DNA of 5,730 nucleotides from Chloroflexota bacterium. GTDB taxonomy: Bacteria > Chloroflexota > Anaerolineae > UBA4142. Positions within the stretch are counted from its first letter, which is position 1, and every line of letters begins with the position of its first letter. Below are positions 1 through 5,263 of the stretch, piece after piece. Below the pieces are notes generated by a model. It was not told the DNA's origin, searched no databases, and worked only from the letters and a program-made list of their open reading frames with translations. The stretch spans positions 1 through 5,730 of the forward strand of contig JACQEA010000069.1 in NCBI GenBank assembly GCA_016200825.1. The letters run 5' to 3'. A program made the translations under genes and the position numbers.

Positions 1-855
1 CAGCCCGTCGGCAATTTTGATTTTGTTTTTGCCGAAGCGTACGAAAAAGCCTACGCGCCGATGCTGGCGCTTTTGGAACGGCATCCGCGCGTCAAACTCG
101 TGTTGCATTACAGCGGACCGTTGCGCGATTGGATCATTGCTAATCATCGCGATTTTTTTCCGCGCGTGCGCGCGCTCGTGGCTCGCGGTCAAGTGGAAAT
201 CATGACGGGCGGGTATTACGAACCGATCCTCGCCGCGATCCCGGACGCGGACAAGCGCGGGCAAATCGAAAAATTGACGCGCGCAGTGAAAAAAGATTTC
301 GGTTACGCCGCGCGCGGGTTGTGGCTCGCGGAACGCGTGTGGGAGCCACATCTCGCGAAACCAATTGCGGACGCGGGCGTGGAGTACACAATTGTGGACG
401 ACACGCATTTCAAATATGTTGGATTGGAAGACAAAGATTTGTTTGGGTATTACGTGACCGAAGAGCAAGGGGCGACGCTGAAAATTTTTGGGACGAGCAA
501 ACATTTGCGTTACACTATTCCTTGGTCGCCGGTCGAGGAAATCGGACGAAAGCGGCGCGCGCGTTGCGGTGATGGGCGACGACGGCGAAAAATTTGGCTT
601 GTGGCCCGGGACGTACGAGCATTGTTGGGGTGCGCGGGAGCGAGAGAGCGCAGGAGCAAGGGAGCGGGGGAGCGGAAAAAATCCAATCTCCAATCTCCAA
701 TCTCCAATTTCAAATTCCTGGATGGAAATTTTTTTTCGCGCGCTCGAAGAAAATTCGGAATGGCTTCACACGATCACGCTAGCGGAATATGCAGAAAAAT
801 TTCCCGCTCTCGGACGCATTTATCTCCCCACCGCGGCGTACGACGAAATGACTGA
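1..855 (+). CDS. GH57 4-alpha-glucanotransferase-like protein, N-terminal part (left-truncated, frame lost near 540)
   Basis: N-terminal catalytic part of a family GH57 alpha-glucan-acting enzyme, most like the Thermococcus litoralis 4-alpha-glucanotransferase type, which transfers alpha-1,4-glucan segments in the cytoplasm. Frame 1 is open from base 1. The first codons read QPVGNFDF, the GH57 region 1 motif (HQP-G-F) with its His just outside the window, so about a dozen residues are missing at the left. GQVEIMTGGYYEPILAAIP follows, then WLAERVWEP, whose Glu (codon 331-333) is the expected nucleophile. Homology continues through YTIVDDTHF and LRYTIPWSPVEE, ending near 540. From there to the stop at 853-855 the frame reads Arg-rich sequence unlike the family, while the family sequence resumes in frame 2 at 545. 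The ATG at 61 is internal, not the start. Family assignment is confident; glucanotransferase rather than amylase specificity is inferred. Confidence 0.85.
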   Translation, partial: QPVGNFDFVFAEAYEKAYAPMLALLERHPRVKLVLHYSGPLRDWIIANHRDFFPRVRALVARGQVEIMTGGYYEPILAAIPDADKRGQIEKLTRAVKKDFGYAARGLWLAERVWEPHLAKPIADAGVEYTIVDDTHFKYVGLEDKDLFGYYVTEEQGATLKIFGTSKHLRYTIPWSPVEEIGRKRRARCGDGRRRRKIWLVARDVRALLGCAGARERRSKGAGERKKSNLQSPISNFKFLDGNFFSRARRKFGMASHDHASGICRKISRSRTHLSPHRGVRRND

Positions 856-2266
856 ATGGGCTTTGCCCGCGCAGTTATCGGGCGAGCTAACGCGACTCAA
901 ACATCAATTGCAAGAAGAGAAACGCGATAATGTTCTGAAATTTATTCGCGGATCTTTTTGGCGAAATTTTTTGGTGAAATATCCTGAAGTGAACGCGATG
1001 CATAAAAAGATGTTGCTGGTCTCTGAAAAGGTCAACAGTCAACTGGCAACAGGTAACAGAAAAAAATCTCCCACACTCTCGCGTTCCCTTGCGCCCGCGC
1101 TCGATGCGCTCTACGCGGCGCAATGCAACTGCCCGTACTGGCACGGCGTGTTCGGCGGAATTTATTTGCCGCATATCCGCCACGCGAATTACGCGCACTT
1201 GATTCAAGCTGAAAATATTGCCGACGAAATCGCGCATGGCAAACGTGAATGGATTGATTATGAGTTGCGCGATTACGACCAAGACTCGCGCGACGAGTTG
1301 TTGGTGAGCGGCGACGCGCAGAATATATATTTCGATCTCGCGCGCGGCGGCGCGATTTGCGAATGGGATTGGCGCGCGAAAAAAATAAATTTAGTGAACA
1401 CGCTCGCGCGACGCGAAGAAGGCTATCATCGCGATTTGGTAGAAGCGGCGGCGCGCGGCGATGTAGAATATCCGGGCGCGCCTCCGCGCGAAAAACTCGA
1501 ATCCATTCATTCGACCGTTGTACGCGCTAAAGAAGTCGGGCTTGAAAAATTGCTGACGTACGATTGGTATCGCCGCCTGGGTTTGATAGATCATTTTATC
1601 GCCTTCGACGAAACGCTGGAAAATTTTTCGCGCGCGCAGTATCGCGAGTTGGGAGATTTTGTAGATCAGGAGTACAAGTCAAAAGTGAAAAGGCAAAAGG
1701 CAAAAGGAAAAAGTGTAGGAGAAAAACTGTTGGTCGAGTTGTCGCGCGATGGAAATGTTTGGCAGGACAATTTATTTGCGCCCGTGCGCGTGGAAAAGCA
1801 ACTCGTCATCAGAACAAATGCGCGTCAACATTCTCCGTCTACTGTCCATCGTCAATCGTCCAATCTCCAACTTCCAATCACTTATACCCTCACAAACTCT
1901 CACACCCTGCCACTCGCGTTTCGCTTCGGCGTGGAATTTAATTTCGCACTCCTTGCCGGGCATTCCGACGATGCGTACTATCGCGCGAACGGAATCGCGC
2001 GCGAGCAAGCGCGGTTGGATGCGCGCGGCGAGAGCGCGGCAGTGGAAAATATCGCGCTGGTCAATGAATGGTTGGGCATCGAAATCGAAATGCAATTGCG
2101 CGCGCCCGCGCACGTGTGGCGATTTCCAATCGAAACAATTAGTTTGTCGGAAGCGGGATTCGAGCGCGTGTATCAAGCATCGTGCGTGATGCCGTTGTGG
2201 GATGTGCATTTAGCGCCGGGCGAATCGCGCGCGATTAGTTTGGATTTGCTTCTGAAACAATTGTAA
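488..2266 (+). CDS. GH57 4-alpha-glucanotransferase-like protein, C-terminal part (acid/base region, helical and DUF1926-type domains, four repeat inserts)
   Basis: Continuation of the same GH57 gene in frame 2. The first TTG is at 488, but family sequence begins only at 545 (DESGARVAVMGDDGEKFG), so 488-544 is out-of-phase reading. DDGEKFG (578-598) is GH57 region 4 with the catalytic Asp. WPGTYEHCW, RIYLPTAAYDEMTEWALPA, YPEVNAMHKKMLLVSEKVN and QCNCPYWHGVFGGIYLPH follow, as in the alpha-helical DUF1925-type region. The beta-rich DUF1926-type domain follows, with TYDWYRRLGLIDHF, LGDFVDQ, RFGVEFNFALLAG and VWRFPIETISLSEAGFERVYQ. Four low-complexity inserts interrupt the family sequence, near 632-718, 1032-1096, 1674-1726 and 1833-1913, all in frame with no stop. 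Without inserts, both parts together total about 680 residues, near the family size of about 660. No ribosome binding site is evident for independent translation. It is either a pseudogene or one gene split by a sequence error. Apart from the break at 540 the frame stays open for over 1.7 kb, arguing for recent selection. Confidence 0.82.
   Translation: MGRANICVTLFLGRRSRKSDESGARVAVMGDDGEKFGLWPGTYEHCWGARERESAGARERGSGKNPISNLQSPISNSWMEIFFRALEENSEWLHTITLAEYAEKFPALGRIYLPTAAYDEMTEWALPAQLSGELTRLKHQLQEEKRDNVLKFIRGSFWRNFLVKYPEVNAMHKKMLLVSEKVNSQLATGNRKKSPTLSRSLAPALDALYAAQCNCPYWHGVFGGIYLPHIRHANYAHLIQAENIADEIAHGKREWIDYELRDYDQDSRDELLVSGDAQNIYFDLARGGAICEWDWRAKKINLVNTLARREEGYHRDLVEAAARGDVEYPGAPPREKLESIHSTVVRAKEVGLEKLLTYDWYRRLGLIDHFIAFDETLENFSRAQYRELGDFVDQEYKSKVKRQKAKGKSVGEKLLVELSRDGNVWQDNLFAPVRVEKQLVIRTNARQHSPSTVHRQSSNLQLPITYTLTNSHTLPLAFRFGVEFNFALLAGHSDDAYYRANGIAREQARLDARGESAAVENIALVNEWLGIEIEMQLRAPAHVWRFPIETISLSEAGFERVYQASCVMPLWDVHLAPGESRAISLDLLLKQL
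632..718 (+). repeat. In-frame insert 1: octamer array plus CAATCTC heptamer array
   Basis: Five octamers lie end to end at 636-675: GGGAGCGA, GAGAGCGC, AGGAGCAA, then GGGAGCGG twice. Next comes an A-rich joint (676-683), then heptamers at 684, 691 and 698 (all CAATCTC), 705 (CAATTTC) and a decayed unit at 712. The last unit ends at 718, directly before the Trp codon of WMEIFFRALEEN. The encoded peptide (about 29 residues, Arg/Glu/Gly/Ser-rich then Asn/Ser/Pro-rich) separates TYEHCWG from WMEIFF, which in family members are a few residues apart. Confidence 0.85.
1032..1096 (+). repeat. In-frame insert 2: TCAACAG-type heptamers plus reverse-oriented octamers
   Basis: Four degenerate heptamers run from 1032 to 1059: TCAACAG, TCAACTG, GCAACAG, GTAACAG. 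After a run of A, octamer-spaced pyrimidine-rich units occupy 1065-1096. Read on the minus strand they are GGGCGCAA, GGGAACGC, GAGAGTGT and GGGAGATT, the same kind of purine-rich octamer as in insert 1 but inverted. The insert adds about 21 residues between MLLVSEKVN and ALDALYAAQCN. On the opposite strand the CTGTTGA-type heptamer would give TGA in one phase; in the orientation seen it is free of stops. Confidence 0.8.
1674..1726 (+). repeat. In-frame insert 3: AAAAGGC-type heptamers
   Basis: Heptamers occur at 1681 (AAAAGTG), 1688 and 1695 (AAAAGGC), 1702 (AAAAGGA) and 1709 (AAAAGTG), with a weaker unit at 1674 (ACAAGTC). A purine-rich tail (GTGTAGGAGAAAAAC) follows and may be the remains of an octamer array. 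The stretch encodes a Lys-rich peptide of about 17 residues between LGDFVDQEY and LLVELSRDGNVW. The array boundaries are clear; the right edge of the tail is a guess. Confidence 0.75.
1833..1913 (+). repeat. In-frame insert 4: YMATCKTC-type heptamers plus reverse-oriented octamers
   Basis: Seven degenerate heptamers run from 1833 to 1881, each ending in C: CTCCGTC, TACTGTC, CATCGTC, AATCGTC, CAATCTC, CAACTTC, CAATCAC. CAATCTC at 1861 is exactly the unit of insert 1. Octamer-spaced pyrimidine-rich sequence follows at 1882-1913; its minus strand reads GTGGCAGG, GTGTGAGA, GTTTGTGA, GGGTATAA. The added peptide lies between VEKQLVIRTN and LAFRFGVEFNF. The octamer part encodes TYTLTN, which could also be native beta-strand sequence, so the right boundary is uncertain. 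Confidence 0.75.
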
Positions 2267-2267
2267 T

Positions 2268-2296
2268 TTGCTCAATCCTATTGCCTATGCTAGAAT
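2268..2296 (+). promoter_or_regulatory. Sigma70-type promoter for the GH18-like/GH-A gene
   Basis: A -35 box TTGCTC (2268-2273), a 17-base spacer and a -10 box TAGAAT (2291-2296) preceded by TGC, giving an extended -10. Transcription would start near 2303, about 25 bases before the TTG codon at 2328. The -35 box starts one base after the GH57 stop codon, so the two genes need not share a transcript. Called from consensus match and spacing only. Confidence 0.6.
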
Positions 2297-2315
2297 ATTT
2301 TCTAATCTCGTTTGC

Positions 2316-2320
2316 GAGGT
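2316..2320 (+). promoter_or_regulatory. Ribosome binding site setting the TTG start at 2328
   Basis: GAGGT lies seven bases before TTG 2328-2330. The upstream in-frame TTG at 2268 has no such site, and its first bases overlap the -35 box, so the 20 extra codons are untranslated leader rather than protein. Confidence 0.65.
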
Positions 2321-2327
2321 AATCACT

Positions 2328-5180
2328 TTGGTTTCAAAGCCCACCAATCCATTTTTGCGAACACTCGACACGGTCATTGAAGGCAACGCCAGCGCGTGGA
2401 TCATCAATCTCGTTATTATTCCGGTGATGATCATTCTCGCGTTGGTGCTTCCGCCGCTTTCCATTCCGCAACGCGTTCTCGCGTTGGGCTATACCAATGT
2501 CAATCCCAGTTCCGGTGGCAATGTCTCGGTCGCGGACGGCGCGCAGTTTTCAATTCCCGCGAACGCGATTCGCAACAGTGTTGGAATTAGATTGTCGTCA
2601 AAATCGCGCGAGCAATTTCTAAATGATTCGCTCGCCAAAACATTGCCCGCCAAATTAACCGTCAAGAGTCCATTGTATCAACCGAGTCTGCAAGGCGAAA
2701 ATCCCGGGCAAGCGATTCTCTCGATGCCGATTCCCGACGCGTCCGAGCCGTTGAAAACGATCACCGTTTTTGGATACGACGGAAAAAAATGGAGCAAACT
2801 TCCATTTCAAATTTTTACTGACGATCAACGCTTGGAAGCGTATCTCAGTCCGGTCGTGCCGCAAGCTGTGATCGTCGCGCAAACACAAGCGCAACCGCCC
2901 GCGCTCGCCGCGGATATTTCCGATAAAACCGCGCTGCCCGCGCAAATGAACGCGCTCGTCGCCGAAGTTACTCCGCTCGGTTATTACATTTCAGATGGCG
3001 CGGGCATCGCGGGCAGTGTGCCTGCCGCGCCCGACACGAATGTCGCGACCGATTTGCAAATTCTTCCCAACCTCTCGAATTTTATCAACGGACAAGTGCG
3101 CGGTGATATGGTGGAAGATATTCTTGCGAATCCGGATCAGCGCCGCGCGCACATTCAAGCGATTGTTGATCTAACGGTCGAACAACTTTATCCCGGAATA
3201 AATATAGATTATCAAGGTATGGGCGCGGATTGGCGCGGCGATTACGCGCCGTTCATTCGCGATTTGGCGGACGCGTTGCACGCGAAAAATAAAATTCTCT
3301 CCGTGACGCTCGCGTCTCCGTTGCAACGATCCGCAGTTTTGTTTGACACGGGTCCATTCGATTGGGCGAGCATCGGTCAAGCCGCGGATATCGTGCGCGT
3401 GCCACTGCCAACCGATCGCGCCGCGTACGTGGGCAATCCGGCGCCGGTGCAAGTGTATTTGCAATGGGCGGTTGGACAAGTAGATCAATATAAATTGCAA
3501 CTCGCGTTTTCCGTTTTGGGTCGCGACGAATTCGAAAATTCTTTCGCGCCGGTCGGATTTAGCAACGCGGTCAAATTGATGGGACCGATTCAAGTGCCCG
3601 CCACCGTCGCGCCCGAATCAAAAATAACGCTTGATCTGCCGCGCTTGCGCGAGAGCGGCGGAATAAAATTCGATGCGAATACCGGCTTGTATTCATTCAC
3701 GTACAAAGACGCGAAGAACGTCAATCATACGGTCGTGATCGAGAACGCGGAAAGCATTTCTAAAAAAATAAATCTCGCGTTGCAATATAATTTGCGCGGC
3801 ATCGCGCTGCGCGACCTGAGCGATGACGCGGTGGATGCGCGCATGTGGGACATTTTGAAATTGTATCGCGATTTGCAATCGCCGAATTTGAAAGGCAATC
3901 TTTCGATTGTGTGGCGCGTCAATGGTCAAACCGTTGCCAAAGCGACGGTGAATGATCCTAAACATCAATGGACTGCGCCCAAAGATATTGGCGCGACAAA
4001 AATCGAAGCGCTGCTTTCGTTTGACGCGGGTCAAAGCACGACGGGCACTGCCGGTAATGTGACCGTGCAAGTTGCGCGCACCGGCGGAACTACTTCTACC
4101 GGAACGTCATCATCATCCGAACCGGTCGCGCCGCGTCCTGCTGCGACGGCGGTACCCAAAGCGCCGGCCGTTTCCAGCAATTTTAACGGCCAAAATCTTT
4201 TCAATTACGGCGCGCAATTGAATTGGACGAATTCCGATCCTAATCAAGAGATGGGCTTGATCGGGCAAATGGGTTTCAGATGGGCGAAGATTCAAGTGCG
4301 CTGGTGCGATGTTTCTGGTTCGCGCACGCAAGCCGATTTGAGTCAGATCGGCAGATTGATTGATGCCGCGAATGGCCGCGGCATCAAAGTCATGTTGAGT
4401 GTTGTGTGCGCGCCGCGTTGGTCGCGCGCGGATGGCGGCGCGGGTGGATCGGGTCCGCCGGATAATATGCAAGACGCCGCGGATTTTATGGGCGGCATGG
4501 CGAGTTTTTTTTGTTCAAAAGGATTGGGCGCAATTGAAGTTTGGAACGAACACAACTTGTTGACTGAATGGCACGGCAAACAAATTTCCGCGGCGACATA
4601 TTTGGATATGCTCAAACGATCGTACGCTACGATCAAAGCCGCGTGTCCCAGCGTGGTAGTTGTTTCCGGCGCGCCGACGCCAACCGGCGTGATGAGCGAC
4701 ACGGCGATTGACGATGTCGTGTTCTTGGAGCAAATGTATCAAAACGGATTGAAACAATATTCGGACGCGATTGGCGCGCACCCTAGCGGTTTTTGTAACG
4801 CGCCAGATGCCGGTGTCGGCGCGCCAAATGGTTGCGGCAACACATTCAACAATCACCGTTCTTTTTTCGTCAAAGGCACACTCGAAGCGTATCGCGCGGT
4901 GATGGTCAAGTACGGCGACGCGGGCAAACAAATTTGGCCCACCGAATTTGGTTGGGGCGTGGATCCTTCGCCGAAACCCGGCTACGAGTACGAAAAATTT
5001 ATTTCACTCGATCAACAAGCGCAATGGCTCGTGCGCGCGTATCAGTTAATGAAATCGGTCGGATATGTCGGCGTTGCGTTTTTGTGGAATCTCGATTTCA
5101 ATGATATGGGTAACGAGACCGGCGCGTTTCACGTCGTGGGGCGACCCGCGTTTGATGCGCTGGCCGGAATGGGAAAATAA
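2328..5180 (+). CDS. Membrane-anchored protein with GH18-like and clan GH-A (GH39-like) glycoside hydrolase domains
   Basis: A 950-residue predicted cell-surface protein. A short basic N-terminus precedes one hydrophobic segment (residues 24-44, WIINLVIIPVMIILALVL), a probable signal anchor. Residues 50-210 are beta-rich; GGNVSVADGAQFSIPANAI resembles a ZU5-type start. Residues 215-517 resemble a GH18 barrel of the YaaH/spore-cortex type: LGYYIS, GINIDYQG (290-297), LSVTLASP, FDWASIGQAADIV and a final VIENAESISKKINLALQYN. Gln296 stands where GH18 enzymes have the catalytic Glu, so this barrel is probably inactive or binding only. Residues 521-585 look like an Ig-type domain, followed by a Thr/Ser/Pro/Ala linker (585-617). 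Residues 618-950 form a clan GH-A barrel of a type I associate with Chloroflexota proteins often labelled GH39 or cellulase family. Both catalytic Glu are present: Glu741 in VWNEHNL (acid/base) and Glu873 in WPTEFGWG (nucleophile). The start is chosen on the GAGGT site. The substrate is unknown; an extracellular or envelope polysaccharide is likely. Confidence 0.85.
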   Translation: MVSKPTNPFLRTLDTVIEGNASAWIINLVIIPVMIILALVLPPLSIPQRVLALGYTNVNPSSGGNVSVADGAQFSIPANAIRNSVGIRLSSKSREQFLNDSLAKTLPAKLTVKSPLYQPSLQGENPGQAILSMPIPDASEPLKTITVFGYDGKKWSKLPFQIFTDDQRLEAYLSPVVPQAVIVAQTQAQPPALAADISDKTALPAQMNALVAEVTPLGYYISDGAGIAGSVPAAPDTNVATDLQILPNLSNFINGQVRGDMVEDILANPDQRRAHIQAIVDLTVEQLYPGINIDYQGMGADWRGDYAPFIRDLADALHAKNKILSVTLASPLQRSAVLFDTGPFDWASIGQAADIVRVPLPTDRAAYVGNPAPVQVYLQWAVGQVDQYKLQLAFSVLGRDEFENSFAPVGFSNAVKLMGPIQVPATVAPESKITLDLPRLRESGGIKFDANTGLYSFTYKDAKNVNHTVVIENAESISKKINLALQYNLRGIALRDLSDDAVDARMWDILKLYRDLQSPNLKGNLSIVWRVNGQTVAKATVNDPKHQWTAPKDIGATKIEALLSFDAGQSTTGTAGNVTVQVARTGGTTSTGTSSSSEPVAPRPAATAVPKAPAVSSNFNGQNLFNYGAQLNWTNSDPNQEMGLIGQMGFRWAKIQVRWCDVSGSRTQADLSQIGRLIDAANGRGIKVMLSVVCAPRWSRADGGAGGSGPPDNMQDAADFMGGMASFFCSKGLGAIEVWNEHNLLTEWHGKQISAATYLDMLKRSYATIKAACPSVVVVSGAPTPTGVMSDTAIDDVVFLEQMYQNGLKQYSDAIGAHPSGFCNAPDAGVGAPNGCGNTFNNHRSFFVKGTLEAYRAVMVKYGDAGKQIWPTEFGWGVDPSPKPGYEYEKFISLDQQAQWLVRAYQLMKSVGYVGVAFLWNLDFNDMGNETGAFHVVGRPAFDALAGMGK

Positions 5181-5208
5181 AATTGCTTTATGATATCGCG
5201 AGAATTTG

Positions 5209-5232
5209 CGGGGCGCAACGCGTTGCGCCCCG
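5209..5232. repeat. 24-base perfect palindrome in the intergenic gap
   Basis: The arm CGGGGCGCAACG is followed at once by its exact reverse complement, centred between 5220 and 5221. As RNA it could fold into a GC-rich hairpin 29 bases after the stop codon at 5180. The bases after it (GTTGCATTTTGATC) hold only a four-T run, so it is a weak candidate for an intrinsic terminator. A REP-like dispersed palindrome or a protein-binding site fits equally well. It is the main content of the 83-base gap. Confidence 0.65.
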
Positions 5233-5252
5233 TTGCATTTTGATCGTTTGCT

Positions 5253-5258
5253 GAAGGA
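5253..5258 (+). promoter_or_regulatory. Ribosome binding site of the second GH-A gene
   Basis: GAAGGA lies five bases before GTG 5264 and eleven before the in-frame ATG 5270. The spacing favours GTG, but ATG cannot be excluded; the difference is two residues. Confidence 0.55.
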
Positions 5259-5263
5259 TCGCC

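Noticed and set aside
535..560. Programmed ribosomal frameshift in the GH57 gene
   Set aside because: There is no slippery heptamer or following structure, and about 11 family residues are missing at the junction, which points to a deletion rather than recoding.
632..1913. Repeat arrays as a CRISPR array
   Set aside because: Units are 7-8 bases, directly abutting, degenerate and without unique spacers, and they lie inside a coding frame.
1772..2209. Open minus-strand frame of 145 codons opposite the GH57 C-terminal part
   Set aside because: It mirrors a strongly conserved coding region, has no recognisable domain and no ribosome binding site; other long minus-strand frames (887-1282, 3171-3593, 4515-4931, 5129-5569) were rejected on the same grounds.
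2268..2327. Twenty extra N-terminal codons for the GH18-like/GH-A protein
   Set aside because: This stretch contains the promoter and ribosome binding site; TTG 2328 is the better start.
4618..4634. Inverted repeat GATCGTA-CGC-TACGATC
   Set aside because: It lies inside conserved GH-A coding sequence (KRSYATIKAA); the short perfect arms are readily explained by codon use.
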